In this document: positions 1 through 12,247 of the stretch, one piece after another | Layout: each line of letters opens with the position of its first letter | Numbering within the stretch: position 1 is the first letter of the stretch | The notes under the pieces: generated by a model | Seen by the model: only the letters and a program-made list of their open reading frames with translations | Told to the model about the DNA's origin: nothing | Database searches by the model: none | From: Flaccisagitta enflata | Taxonomy: Eukaryota > Chaetognatha > Sagittoidea > Aphragmophora | Direction of reading: 5' to 3' | Assembly: GCA_965153355.1 (NCBI GenBank) | Contig: OZ231127.1 | Span: 71,300,001 to 71,364,000, forward strand | Length of the DNA stretch: 64,000 nucleotides | Position numbers and translations under genes: made by a program

Positions 1-1254
1 TACATTCTTAACCAATAGAGCTACACGGCTGCAATTTTTGTTTGGTGGAAAGACAAACGTCTGAATATCATTTGTAAAAATTTTAAAGACTTTTCAAGTA
101 TATCTAAGTATGTAAAGAATTTTTTGTATATTATAACCATGAGCAAACCATAACTTGGTGCTGCTTTTAAGAAAGTACATAAAATCTATGGTCATTCTAA
201 AGAGCTTCGAAAAATCTTTGATTTGAGTCGTTGAACGAAATTCTAAATTGAAAACTCTAGAAGTTATGTTGATTTGAAAAAAAAGTGTCAAATTGAAATC
301 TGCCAGATATGACGTTTTTCACTAACTTGAATTCATGGGCTAAATGTCTTTGTTTGATTACCATTTCTAAACGTATTGACTTGAAAAGGTCTGCTTGGCA
401 CCATTTTGTAGATAATAAGTTATATTTTCATTTTCTCTTAAATTCTTCTTAGTTTCCTTTTGTCAACAGAACTAAAAGTACAGAATCCCTTCAATTGACA
501 GATTATGGGGATGCTTACTTCAAACTGTTGCCATTTCTAAACAAATCGAGCTACAACTTTCTGCTTGGTCTAGATGTGAAGAGCTTTCGAATATCTTTCA
601 AACGGTCACCGAGTTGTACATTACACCATTAACCATCTAATTGCTTAATCTATAAATTGTTTGCTATAAAATTGAGTAAAAACCACGTTAAATATCAAGT
701 GTCAACTTTTTATGGGACAGACGTTAACAAGTTTCATTTGCTTCTTGTATAATTTGTTTGCACTGAATAATAGTGCTTTTAATTAGTCCCGGTCATATGA
801 AAAGTGGAACAATATCCCTCACTATACCCAAACTGAAATAAATGGAAGCGGGCCTTGTGAACCCTCACGGACTAGTTAATACGCCAATCACTCCAAGTTT
901 TCCATAAGACTAAATCTGAAAAACATTCCCTCTGAATCTAAACCAAAAGTAAAGTGCTTACTAAAAGTAGTCAAGGCAATGGTTGTTACCTTTGTAACTA
1001 AAATACAACAAATCACCCAATGGTAACATTGTTAAGAAACCATACCCTTAGAGGATAGAATCGAGGTCAAGCTTAATGCGACCGCCGGACATTCTAATAC
1101 AAGGTACTGTGTAGTATGAAAAGTGGAACAATACGTCTTATGTTGTATGTTGTATTGCATGACGGGTTGAGGAGTCGAAGTAATATTTCCCGGAACTCGG
1201 CTTCCCCGTGAGGATGGATAGGAACTGTGACGGAAAAGGTTGTTAGGTGCAACA
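1..1254. other. AT-rich stretch without recognised gene
   Basis: No coding region or known element is recognisable. The motif atttctaaac followed by ga(g/c)(c/t)t recurs near 364 and 535. Similar motifs occur in the AT-rich elements at 45.0 kb, 50.4-51.2 kb and 57.1 kb, so this is probably an old degenerate element. A 17-base string (atgaaaagtggaacaat) is present near 798 and 1118. Confidence 0.5.
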
Positions 1255-1369
1255 AAGCACCTCTATAACTGGCTGTGTCCATTGGTCGGTCGGTCGGTTG
1301 GTCGGTTGGTAACACATTCGTTCGACGATCCACAAGTCGCACCTTACTGGCCTACTTGGCCTTGTTTAA
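1255..1369 (+). mobile_element. F1 element, decayed copy
   Basis: Retains ctctataactggctgtgtcc, a (GGTC)n/(GGTT)n run at 1283-1310, an internal AAGTCGCAC arm and the right terminus gGGCCTtGTTT-like (cttggccttgttt). The left AGTCGCG arm is lost. Recognised by the order of these boxes compared with better copies such as 37219-37359. Confidence 0.6.
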
Positions 1370-1530
1370 ACAACAGAAAGGCAGTCCGACAGATTGGGAG
1401 ACAATCGGATGATTCACGTGCATACGACTAATAAGCCAAAATCTTTTATCGTTGTTTTATGTCACAAAGACAGTGCCTTCGCAATCCACATTTCTTTGGT
1501 GGAAAATGAAAATGTTCACCTCGGTAAAAA

Positions 1531-1765
1531 ACAAGGTCATTAGACCTAAGTCGAGTGCGTCGGCACTTTCAAAAAATGTCAGGCAGACAGACGGACACAA
1601 TTTTTTTTTTCTAAAGCACTTTTTTAAGGCTTTTTACACCTCCAAGTTTCTTCTCTGCCATTCAGAGCCATCAAAAATGTGATAAAAAGCCTTAAAAACG
1701 ACTTTGTGACGGACGGACGGACGGACCGACCGACCGACCGACCGACCGACGGACCGACCGACAAA
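1531..1765 (-). mobile_element. F1 element, long C-like variant, flanked by a 38-bp direct repeat
   Basis: Starts acaaggtcatt, contains gtcaggcagacagacgg, ccttaaaaacgactttgtgacgg and a (GGAC)n/(GACC)n run. The copy at 36566-36816 has the same order of boxes, so this is a distinct long variant related to type C. The terminal hairpin is lost. The sequence ttctttggtggaaaatgaaa and what follows, to ttcacctcg, lies immediately outside both ends (about 1491-1522 and 1769-1800). Confidence 0.65.
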
Positions 1766-1890
1766 CGTTTCTTTGGTGGAAAATGAAAATGTTCACCTCG
1801 ATAAAAAAAAAAATGAAAAAGAAAATAAAGACAAATAAAATAAAACGAATAAAAAACCCACCTCCTCCTTGATAGTCATTACAGTCCAGA

Positions 1891-1891
1891 G

Positions 1892-1989
<98 letters not shown>

Positions 1990-2098
1990 TCGCTCGACCT
2001 TTTATTCAATCAGTTTGTCTGCTTTCGTCCGGGACCCAAACGACCCAAGGGAGTGGCCCGTGAAGAAATAATGGTAGCAAAAGAGGAGAGAGAGAGAA

Positions 2099-2176
<78 letters not shown>
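1891..2176. repeat. Two (GA)n microsatellites
   Basis: Nearly pure GA dinucleotides at about 1893-1986 and 2099-2176, separated by about 110 bp of non-repetitive sequence. A short third tract lies at 2398-2416. Open frames here read as Arg-Glu or Ser-Leu and are not genes. Confidence 0.97.
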
Positions 2177-2177
<1 letters not shown>

Positions 2178-2439
2178 AAGAAAGTGAAATAGAAGGAGAA
2201 AAAGAAAAAGAGATAGAGATAAGAGAGAAGAAATCGCAGGAGGACAAAAAAACTGAGAAAGAAAACACAGACAAACACTTCTTGTTCTCCCACACACAAG
2301 ACCGCCATCCCGGCTGGTTTATGCTGAGTCTGAGAATGATTTGACTTGAATTGCGCGTGATGTCTGTATAGCCCATGCAGAGTCAAAGAAAGCGAAAGAG
2401 AGAGAGAGAGAGAGAGATACTTTATGCTACTATGAGGTC

Positions 2440-3357
2440 TCATTCTTCACCCATAACCTCCCCGACTTCCACCTCACCCCTACTGCCATAGTCGGGTGTG
2501 TCAATATGCAAAGGGTTTTTTGATGAGACTATCGATATCAATGAGGATAATGTAATAGATTCAAAGATATCTAGTATTCATATTTTTTCTTTTTTTATTG
2601 ATTTTCTTTTCAAAATATCTTTTTAGATGCTAATTTGTATATTGCTTCCTTGTTGATTTTGTATCCGTATCATTGCTCATAAAGATAATAAAGCAAAAAA
2701 AAAAAAAAAAAAAAAAAGAAAAAAAAAAGAAGAAATTAATCTTCTATTTAAAATTTTTGAGTCTTTCTTTTTTCTACAAAACTGGGTGGAGACAAAAGAA
2801 ATATTTGAACACCTTTTCTAGCGCTAAAAAAGGTTGAGGATGAGTGAATTTGAAAAAAAAACCTATAAAGTTTCAAAAACTGATGTCGATGATCTTATCA
2901 AAATTACTAATTCATTTTGACACACTCGCCTGCCAGAGCCACCTCACCCTCACCTTACCCTCACCGCCAACCCCCGCTCACCCCCCATCCGTCATCCGTC
3001 GGTGGGGAGACTTGGGCAATAAAAATCGCAGGCATTACGAATGGCGTGAGAGTAAAGTGGTTCCTCGAGGTTATATACAAGGCAGCAAGGTACGCCCAGA
3101 ATCATGATAGTTGTCATGGAAAGATTCAAATTTGGAGAAAATGAAACGCAGCGGTATACAAATTCCAGTACGACGTAAATCCAATCATTGCAATTGCAAT
3201 TGGTGGAAAAATGCTTAAGATGCATATTGACAAAAAATTATCATCTGAAATAATCATCTGAAATGATTCATAATTGGTTTTGGAGATAATACAATAATAC
3301 GTAATACAAATTTGCTAAATAGAATAAATGTGAAAATTTAGATCTCCCCAAAAATAC
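2440..3357. other. No gene seen; poly(A) tract
   Basis: AT-rich sequence with an A-run at about 2695-2717 and a cacctcaccctcac-like stretch near 2940. Short open frames have no recognisable domain. Confidence 0.5.
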
Positions 3358-3364
3358 GGGTATG

Positions 3365-3410
3365 CAGGGCTCGGCAAAGTAGCCGAGCGCGCGAGCGGCG
3401 CTCGCAGGAA
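3365..3410. other. GC-rich double hairpin, possible element end
   Basis: CAGGGCTCGGC-aaagta-GCCGAGC forms a 7-bp stem and is followed at once by gcgcgagcggcgctcg, a second short inverted repeat. The CAGGGcTCGGC start resembles hAT-type termini, but I see no matching opposite end. Confidence 0.3.
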
Positions 3411-3419
3411 GCTAGCTAG

Positions 3420-3800
3420 GCCAGCAGGAAGGGAGGGAAGGAAGGGAGAGAAGGAGGGAAAGAAAAAGAAAGAGGAAAAGGGAAGGAAGAAAAAAAGAAA
3501 AAGGGAAGAAAGAAAGGAAGAAAAAAAGGGAAAGAAAAAGAAAGAAAGAAAAAAAAAGGAAAAAGAAAGAAAAAAGAAAAGGAAAATAATGAAAGAAAAG
3601 AATGCAAAAAGAAAAAGCTAACGGGGAAATGGAATATTGGCAGGAAGTAAAGAAAAAAAATGGTTGTCAAAAAAAAAAAAAAATAAGGAAGGGAATGAAA
3701 AATAGAAGGAAAGAAGAAAGATTGCAAGGAAGAATTAGAAGGAAGGCAGGAAGGAAAGAAGGAAGAAATGGAAGAAAGGATAGTAGAAAGGTAGAAAGAT
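3420..3800. repeat. Purine-rich GGAA/GAAA low-complexity tract
   Basis: Imperfect GGAA and GAAA repeats on the + strand. Strand composition flips to CCTT at about 3800, so the two tracts together make an imperfect purine/pyrimidine palindrome. Confidence 0.85.
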
Positions 3801-4015
3801 CCTCCCTACCCTTTCTTACTTTCTTTCCTCCCTTTCCTCTCTCCCCTCCTTCTTTCCTTCCTGTCTTCCTTCCATTTGTACCTTCCACCCTTTCTTCCTT
3901 CCTTCCTTCCTTTCCTTTCATCCCTTCCTTGCATGTCTTTCCTTCCTCCCCTTCCTTCCCTGTCTTTCCTTCCTTCCCTTCCTTCTCTACCTTCCCTTCC
4001 TTCCCTTCTTTCCCT
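3801..4015. repeat. (CCTT)n array, left part
   Basis: Imperfect CCTT/CTTTC repeats that stop exactly at the left end of an F2 element and resume at 4529. This indicates one array split by insertion. Confidence 0.85.
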
Positions 4016-4528
4016 TTTTGGGCAACGGCCCCAAAGGGCCGATGTCCTGTAGGAAACAGGGGTGAATTTCCATACGTCCGTCCGTACGTCCGTCCTTCTG
4101 TCCGTCCGTCCGTACGTCCCCCCCCCCCCCGAAGCTTCTCAAGCCTCAAATTCCCATCAGATAACATGGGAAATTGTCAAAATGCAAACTTCCCATTGAA
4201 TAACATGGAAAATTTACACAAAAAAACAAAAAAATGCATATTTCCCATTGAATAACATGGAAAATTGATGAAAACTATGAAAAATGTAAAATTCCCATTG
4301 AATAACATAGCATATTGACAAGAAATTGAAAAAAATGCAAAATTCCCATTGAATATCATGGAAAATTGCCACTAAGGCCTCAAATATGCCCTCTCAGGAC
4401 GTATGGAAATTCACCCCTGTGTCCTACAGGACATCGGCCTTTTTGGGCCGCTGCCCTGCTCTCACTCCACTTCTTCAGCTAATCACTCCAAGCAGGGCAT
4501 CGGGTACCGCTGACCATGTGCGATCCTT
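4016..4528 (+). mobile_element. F2 element, variant-tail copy with ATTCCCATTGAATAACATGG core
   Basis: The left arm is gGGCAaCGGCCCCaaaGGGCCGATGTCC. The right arm from 4388 is its inverse, through GGACATCGGCC to GGGCCGCTGCCC. Here the inverted arms extend further than in other copies, to include GGGGTGAATTTCCATACGTCC-like sequence. The core (4158-4370) is four to five units of a roughly 42-50-bp repeat containing aaattcccattgaataacat. The tail ends gtaccgctgaccatgtgcgatcc instead of the common gcttttgcgactatt. Confidence 0.85.
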
Positions 4529-4753
4529 GGATGACTTGTTCCCTCCTTCCTTCCCTTCTCTTTTTCATTTCCTTTCTTTCCTAGCTCCATTTTCTTCCTT
4601 CTCTCTTACCTTCCTTGCTTCCCTCCTCCCGTTTCTCTGTTCCTTCCTTTCCTCCCTTCCCTCCTCTCTTTCTCCCTACCTTCCTTCCTTTCTTCCTTCC
4701 TTCTTTCTTTCCTTGCTGCTTTCCTTCCTTCTATTCCCTCCTTCTTCCTTCCT
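4529..4753. repeat. (CCTT)n array, middle part
   Basis: CCTT/CCCTT repeats lying between two F2 elements, compositionally the same as 3801-4015. Confidence 0.85.
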
Positions 4754-5303
4754 TTTTGGGCAGCGGTCCCAAAGGGCCAATGTCCTGTAGGACACAGGTG
4801 TGAATTTCCAGATATCCGTACGTCTGTTGGTCCATCTGTCAGGCCTCAAATCAGCTGTCTTTGGCCCCAAATCAGCCCTCTCTGGCCCATAAGCAGTCCT
4901 ATCAGGCCCAAAACTCAGCCCTCTCAGACCCAAAATCAGCCCTCTCAGATTCAAAATCAGCTCTCTTGTGCCCAAAATCAGCCCAAAAAGGCCCTAAATC
5001 AGCCTTGGCAGGCCCATACTCAACCATCTTAGGCCTAAAATCAGTCCTCTCAAACCTAAAATCTGACCACTCGGGTCTCAGCCCTTAAAATAACCCTCTC
5101 AGGTCTCTGTCCTCATCCCTGATCTCATTACTGTGCTCCAATCAATCAAATCAGCCCTTAAATACAACTTCTCAGGACGTTTGGAAATTCATTTCTGTGT
5201 CCTGTAAGACATAGGTTTTTGGGGCCGCTGCCCTGCTCACACTCCACTTTTTCAGCTGATCACTCCAAGCTGGGCGTCAGGTACTGCTGACCATGTGCGA
5301 TCC
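4754..5303 (+). mobile_element. F2 element, variant-tail copy with 21-bp core repeat
   Basis: Left arm GGGCAGCGGtCCCaaaGGGCCaATGTCC; right arm ggacgtttggaaattcattt through gacataggtttttgggGCCGCTGCCC. The core is about a dozen units of a 21-bp repeat, ggcccaaaatcagccctctca. The tail ends ctgaccatgtgcgatcc, as in the copy 230 bp upstream, so the two are the same subtype. Confidence 0.85.
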
Positions 5304-5690
5304 TTTCCTTTTCTCCCTTCCTTAAAAAAACAAAAAAGTCAAAAATTTAAAAAGGACTGATGGATAGACAGACAGATGGACCAACAACCATGTATAGTTC
5401 TAGAGTACTGTGCTTCTATCTATCTAAGACAGCGGAAAATTGATGCAAAAATCATATGCGTTTCTGGCAGGAAGGTACCGCTTGAGAAATTTTGCTTGCA
5501 GGAAGCAAAAAATTTTGCCGGGCCCTGCGGGTATGGTCCAGATGATATTAAGGTGATACAAGTTAGCAAGAATTGTAATGATAATGAAGATAGGAGGGAC
5601 ACACATGTAAAAGACAAAACAGCATCTGGGATTTCAGTGTCATGGGAGGCGCTGCAAGGAGATGTGTGAGCCCAATTACATATATTATCA
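5304..5690. other. No gene recognised
   Basis: Contains a 97-codon frame (5376-5669) with no recognisable domain that runs into the CA array. I do not call it as a gene. Confidence 0.4.
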
Positions 5691-5695
5691 CACAC

Positions 5696-6053
<358 letters not shown>

Positions 6054-6174
6054 TGAAGCAGGGTATAAAAGAAAGAGGCGGGGAAATTCTGAATTTATGC
6101 AAATAAGGAAGATGATGGATTAGTTGAGAGTCTAGCGTAAAGAAAACAGAAAATGAAAATATCAAATCGGCGTT

Positions 6175-6545
6175 GTTGAGGCGCGCGTCGAGGGAGGGAT
6201 AAGAAGTGCGTTCATGCTGCTCTCCATTTTAATGACAATGTGTGCATTGAGAGAGGGATAAGAAGTGCGTTCATGTTGCTCTCCATTTTGATGATAATGT
6301 GTGAGTTGAGGGAAGGATGATTAATGCACTTAAGCTACTTTTACTCATACACATACAAGTTTTGCATTAAGCCATGAATTTCAATGAGGGAGAGATGAGA
6401 AGCGCGTTCATGCTGCTCTTCACTTTGTTGATAGTGCACATCGAGGAATAGATGACAAGCACATTTATGCTGCTCTTCAGTTTAATATTATCGCCCACAT
6501 TGAGGGAGGAATGGGAAATATACTCATGCTTTTTTCCCCCTTGAA
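6175..6545. repeat. Degenerate minisatellite, about 60-bp unit
   Basis: About six diverged units of ttgagggagggataagaagt, then gcgttcatgctgctctccat and tttgatgataatgtgtg. The first two or three copies are well conserved and later ones drift. Confidence 0.8.
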
Positions 6546-6876
6546 GTTTGGGCGCGTTAAAAAAAAGAGATAAGATACATGTTCTTTACTTTGCTGTAGA
6601 TATGCACATTAAGGCCAAGGTAACATTAGGAAGCATGTTCTTGTTTGTTATTACTTTTGTATAGATCATTTCGCATTTCATCACAACTTTCGCTCAGTGT
6701 GAAAATATCCAAAGAATGTCTTTGCATTCAAGCAGCATGAAAGCAGCAAGAAACTCTTTTCATTTTCTGCCTTCTTTTCCTTTGATTAAATCCCATACAG
6801 ACGAAGATGTTTCCAGTCGCCATAATTGTTGCACCCCCCGGCCCCCTCTTTCTTATCATAAGTGTATCCATTTCCA

Positions 6877-6878
<2 letters not shown>

Positions 6879-6971
<93 letters not shown>
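6879..6971. repeat. (CT)n microsatellite
   Basis: Uninterrupted CT dinucleotides. Confidence 0.97.
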
Positions 6972-6974
<3 letters not shown>

Positions 6975-6975
<1 letters not shown>

Positions 6976-7110
6976 AACAACAAGAACGCACATAAAGGGA
7001 ATTAGTAACAAGTCTTAATAATCATTTTAGAGAGAATATGGAGAGATCGCTTTGCGAATCAAAGTACTGCTCGATTGTGGCAACTTTTAGGTGAGTTAGA
7101 TGAGGTTGCA

Positions 7111-7143
<33 letters not shown>

Positions 7144-7510
7144 AAATGGATCAATTAAGAGATATTCAGGTGATACTTAGGAATCATCGTCTTATTTTAG
7201 TGGCAAATAGTTTGTCAAAAATGATAATTTGACACTGCTTCGATTGTTTTCTCGGTCATGCCAGTATTTACTGCTCTCCGTTCATTTGCTTGTCAATATA
7301 AAAATTGGTTCACTGTGAAAGTGTGGATAAATTTCGAAATCTTAACCCCCTCCTGGTCTCTGATTTCCTTCATGTGATTTTCGACTCGATAGAGTATGAA
7401 TATGATAGAGTTGAGTAAAAGTTGAAATTCTTTTTTCTTTTTTTTTCTTGTCTTTTAAAAACAATTCTTTGATTTTATTGATACCACTTTATTCATCCCT
7501 AGGGTAATCT
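6975..7510. other. No gene seen; poly(T) tract
   Basis: AT-rich single-copy-looking sequence with a T-run at about 7110-7141. Confidence 0.5.
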
Positions 7511-7862
7511 TTTAAACTGGATCACTGTGGAACTGTCCTAATGTTTATTGATTGGTTAACCATGAATCCGAATCACTGTGGGAGGGCCATTCTTTTTATG
7601 GGTTGGTCAACAACAAAACTGGATCACTGTAGGACTGCCCTTTTCTCCATTTGTTAGTTATCTTCAAAACTGAATTACTGTGTGACTGCCCTCTTTTTCA
7701 TTTGTTTGATAACATCAGAACTGAATCACCGTGGAACTGGCCTCCTTTTCATTTGTTGGATAACATCAGAAATGAATCACTGTGTGACTGCATTTCTTTT
7801 CATTTGATGGATAACACTAGAATTGAATCACTGTGGGACTGGCCTCCTTTTCATTTGTTGCC
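7511..7862. repeat. Minisatellite, about 50-bp unit
   Basis: Around seven units of aactgaatcactgtgggact, then gccctccttttcatttgttg and gataacatcag. Divergence increases toward the 5' side. Confidence 0.85.
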
Positions 7863-7953
7863 GACGTAAGAATGGAGAAGGCAGAGCTTGGTAGTTCACT
7901 ACTACGGATCGTCCTGTGGGCGGAATAATCAGTCTGTGTGTATATTGGAGGAG

Positions 7954-7954
7954 C

Positions 7955-8046
<92 letters not shown>
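7954..8046. repeat. (GA)n microsatellite
   Basis: Uninterrupted GA dinucleotides. Confidence 0.97.
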
Positions 8047-8051
<5 letters not shown>

Positions 8052-8164
8052 AGACAAGGAGAGCAAAATCTAAGGCCAGAGGAATTGTGGAAGTCCAAAA
8101 TATTTTCGCTGAGGCTTTTTTTTTGTTGATGGTCCAAAACATTCCTATAAGTATTACACTTTTT

Positions 8165-8320
8165 AGTCGCGGACACGCGACTCTACACCTTGCCGTGTCA
8201 GTTGGTCGGTAAGTCGGTAGGTCGGTCCGTCCGTCGGTCATATTTTTGAATTCCGAGCGGTTTTCGCATTACTGCTCCTGCCCAACCGTCCGCGACTGGA
8301 TTGCCGTGTATCCGGTCTTG
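8165..8320 (+). mobile_element. F1 element, type A, intact
   Basis: The left end is a T-run then AGTCGCGGACACGCGACT, a 7-bp stem with a GACA loop. The body is ctacaccttgccgtgtcag, (GGTC)n, attccgagcggttttcgc and ctgctcctgcccaacc. The internal arm GTCCGCGACT is exactly complementary to the first ten bases. The right end is ccgtgtatccggtCTTG followed by Ts. No coding capacity. Confidence 0.93.
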
Positions 8321-8322
8321 TT

Positions 8323-8943
<621 letters not shown>

Positions 8944-9043
8944 TACCCTTGTCTTAATCCTTCTTTGCCATCCCGAAATATCCCTCAGCCTGCCTCGTTT
9001 CTTTCAGCAATCCCTCTTCTTTCCAAATCATGACATCTTCATT

Positions 9044-9193
9044 CTCTTCTTCTTCCTCTTCCTCTCCCTCTTCTTCTTCTTCTCCTTCTTCTTCTCCCTT
9101 CTTCTTCTTCTTCTTCTTCTTCTTCTTCTTCTTCTTCTTCTTCTTCTTCTTCTTCTTCTTCTTCTTCTGCTTCTTCTTCTTCTTCTTCTTCCG
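9044..9193. repeat. (CTT)n microsatellite
   Basis: CTT trinucleotides with a few C and G interruptions. Ser- and Phe-rich frames are artefacts. Confidence 0.96.
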
Positions 9194-9294
9194 CTGTCAT
9201 GACGTCAGATTACGAACGATGCATCAGTTTTTGCTCATCACATCAAATAAAATGATTTCTTGTTATTTTCTTTACTTTTTATTTGTGACGCGTA

Positions 9295-9445
9295 CGCGCA
9301 TGTGCTACGCGACTCCATATGTTGCTGTGTCGGTCTTTTGGGTCGGTTGGCCTGTTTGTACGTCCGTCGGTCTTACCTTGCTTTTTTGGCGTCAACGGGC
9401 CTCTTTAGCATCACTGCCCCTGCCCCCCCCCACACGCGAATAACG
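9295..9445 (+). mobile_element. F1 element, diverged
   Basis: gcatgtgcTACGCGACTccatatgttgctgtgtcgg, short GGTC run, gtccgtcggtcttacc, a ctgcccctgccc box and a cacACGCGA internal arm. The right terminus is not recognisable. Confidence 0.6.
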
Positions 9446-9454
9446 TAGCAAAGT

Positions 9455-9606
9455 GAAAGGCAAATGTTTGAGCAAGGGGGAAAGCGAAGGTGAGAGAAAA
9501 TGGAAAGGTAAGAAAAATACAGGGGAAGGGGAAAGTAAAGGGGAAGGGCAAGGAGAAGCAAAGGGGAAGGGCAAGGGGAAGCAAAGGGGAAGGGCAAGGG
9601 GAAGTC
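9455..9606. repeat. Purine minisatellite, about 24-bp unit
   Basis: gcaaaggggaagggcaaggg repeated about three times, preceded by related degenerate purine-rich sequence. Confidence 0.75.
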
Positions 9607-9694
9607 CTGGCCCTTTGCCATCGACCATATATGTATTTTTGCCTTTCCGCTCGTTTTGTCATCCATTGTTTTTCCACGTCACTGAAAAAGAAAC

Positions 9695-10002
<308 letters not shown>

Positions 10003-10117
10003 TATCATCTTCATTCTTTGGACTCTTCCTATCTTTCAAATAATTTTTCTTTTTCCCCCTTTTTTTTTCTATCTGTTGTCTGTTCCCATCCCCTTGACTC
10101 ATTGTCTGTCGGTTTTT

Positions 10118-10152
10118 TAGTCGCGCTCTACGCGACTCTATAACCTGTTACG
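10118..10152 (+). mobile_element. F1 left-end fragment
   Basis: T-run, AGTCGCGctcTACGCGACTCTA then taacctgttacgg. No GGTC run or right end follows, so this is a truncated left terminus. Confidence 0.6.
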
Positions 10153-10339
10153 GCTATTCTTTAACTGTTGATTAAAGACAAAAGTCAACATTTTTTCGCT
10201 GGTTTATCATAAAGCGAAAATCCACGTTTTATAGACAGCTCAAATTGCGTGGTACACGAGCAATCAGAAACAGACAGCAGGACCGACAACAACTGATCAT
10301 TAGTTCGCAAAATGAAACGATAACGTTTGGGTCTTTTAG

Positions 10340-10716
10340 GCTTCTGGCACAAGTCCTTGTACTCACTCTATCATCTGTACATCATCTTGCTCATGCTTTC
10401 CTCTTTGCACAAGTCCTTGTACTCACTCTCTCCTCTGTGAACAAGTCCTCTTGTTCATTTCCCTCTTTGCAGTTTGCAAAATTCCTTGTACTTACTCTCT
10501 CCTCTGTCAACAAGTCCTTGTGCTCAATCTCTCTTCTGTGACTAAGTCCTTGTGCTGAATCTATCCTCTTTGCACACGTCCTTGAACTTGTACTCACTCT
10601 CTTCTCTGTGAACAAGTCCTCATGCTCATCCTCTCATCTTTGCATAGGTCGTCTTGCTCATTCTATTCTCTGTGTAATAATTCTCTCCTCTTCGCACAGG
10701 TTCTGTCGCTCATTCT
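10340..10716. repeat. Minisatellite with gcacaagtccttgtactcac units, left part
   Basis: Degenerate units of about 36 bp, (g)cacaagtccttgtactcact then ctctcctctgtgaa. The array stops at the F1 insertion at 10722 and resumes at 12248. Confidence 0.85.
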
Positions 10717-10829
10717 TTTTTAGTCGCGTGCACGCGACTCTACACCTTGCCGTGTCGGTCGGTAGGTCGGTAGGTCGGTACGTCGGTAGGTCGGTAGGTC
10801 ACGTTTTTAAAATTATGACTTTTTGAGGT

Positions 10830-11096
10830 TTTTTAAGGTATTTTAAGGTACTCTAGGGTATTTCTAGGTACTTTAGGGTACTTCAGGGTATTTTAGGGTA
10901 CTTAAGTTATTTTAGGTACTTAAGGTATTTTAGGGTACTTTCATATATTTTTGGGTACTTTTGGGTATTTCTGAGTATTGTTGAGTATAAATGGGTATTT
11001 TTTGGTGTTTTTGGGTATTTTTGGGTATATTTGGGTATTTTTGGGTATTTTTGGGTATCATTGGGTATTATTGGGTATTTTGGGTATTTTGTCATT
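10830..11096. repeat. About 10-bp tandem repeat inside F1
   Basis: Units such as ttttaaggta, ttttagggta and ttttgggtat, about 10-11 bp each, drifting in sequence along the array. Confidence 0.85.
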
Positions 11097-11209
11097 TTTT
11101 TATTGGACACTCGTTATTGGTTCAGAATGTAACTTTTTTGGGACAGACGTTATGAAGTATGAAGTTGTAGTATGAAGTTATGTAGTATGAGGTTGTAGTA
11201 TGTAACTTT

Positions 11210-12180
11210 CAGAGATAGTATGTAAGTATGTGAGTATGTAGGTAAGTATGTAAGTATGTAAGTATGTATGTAAGTATGTAAGTACGTAAGTATGTAAGTA
11301 TGTGAGTATGTAGGTAAGTATGTAAGTATGTAAGTATGTATGTATGTATGTAAGTATGTAAGTATGTAAGTATGTAAGTATGTAAGTATGTAGGTAAGTA
11401 TGTAAGTATGTAAGTAAGTTTGTAAGTATGTAAGTATGTAAGTATGTAAGTATGTATGTAAGTATGTAAGTATGTATGTAAGTATGTATGTAAGTATGTA
11501 AGTATGTAAGTATGTAAGTATGTAAGTATGTGAGTATGTAGGTAAGTATGTAAGTATGTAAGTATGTAAGTATGTAAGTATGTATGTAAGTATGTAAGTA
11601 TGTAAGTATGTAAGTATGTGAGTATGTAGGTAAGTATGTAAGTATGTAAGTATGTAAGTATGTAGGTATGTAAGTATGTAAGTGTGCAAGTATGTAAGTA
11701 TGCAAGTATGTAAGTATGTAAGTAAGTATGTAAGTATGTATGTAAGTATGTAAATATGTAAGTAATTATGTAAGTATGTAAGTATGTAAGTATGTAAGTA
11801 AGTAAGTATGTATGTATGTATGTATGTATGTATGTATGTACATATGTATGTATGTAAGTATGTAAGTAAGTAAGCATGTAAGTATGTAAGCATGTAAGTA
11901 TGTAAGTAAGTAAGTATGTCAGTAACTATGTATGTAAGTAAGTATGTATGTAAGTATGTAAGTATGTAGTATGTATGTAAGTATGTAAGTAAATATGTAA
12001 GTATGTATGTATGTAAGTATGTAAATATGTAAGTATGTAATTAGGTAAGTTTGTAATTATGTAAGTATGTAAGTAAATAAGTATGTAAGTATGTAACTAT
12101 GTAAGTAAGTATGTAGTATGTAAGTATGTAGTTAGTAAGTATGTAGTATGTTAAGTATGTAGTATGAAGTTATGTAATTG
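11210..12180. repeat. (AAGTATGT)n tandem array inside F1
   Basis: Roughly 970 bp of 8-bp aagtatgt units mixed with 4-bp steps (atgt, aagt). The edge toward 12180 is more degenerate. Leu-Thr-Tyr-His frames are artefacts. Confidence 0.97.
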
Positions 12181-12247
12181 TGTGTAGTATGAAACTGTGT
12201 AGTTTTGTGTAACTTAGCACGCGACTGTTGGCCTGTTGGGCTTGTTT

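Larger units (their letters stand above)
10722..12245 (+). mobile_element. F1 element of 1.5 kb with giant internal tandem expansion
   Basis: The left end is a T-run and AGTCGCGTGCACGCGACT, an 18-bp perfect palindrome, then the type A body ctacaccttgccgtgtcgg and a (GGTN)n run to 10800. The right end is GCACGCGACTgttggcctgttgggCTTG then Ts. The normally short centre is replaced by about 1.4 kb of tandem repeats (10830-11096 and 11210-12180). The internal arm matches the GTGC-type left arm although the body is type A. It sits inside a minisatellite that continues on both sides. Confidence 0.85.

Noticed and set aside
11150-11893. 247-codon Leu-Thr-Tyr-His frame
   Set aside because: Direct translation of the 8-bp AAGTATGT array in an F1 element. 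All three frames on that strand are open.
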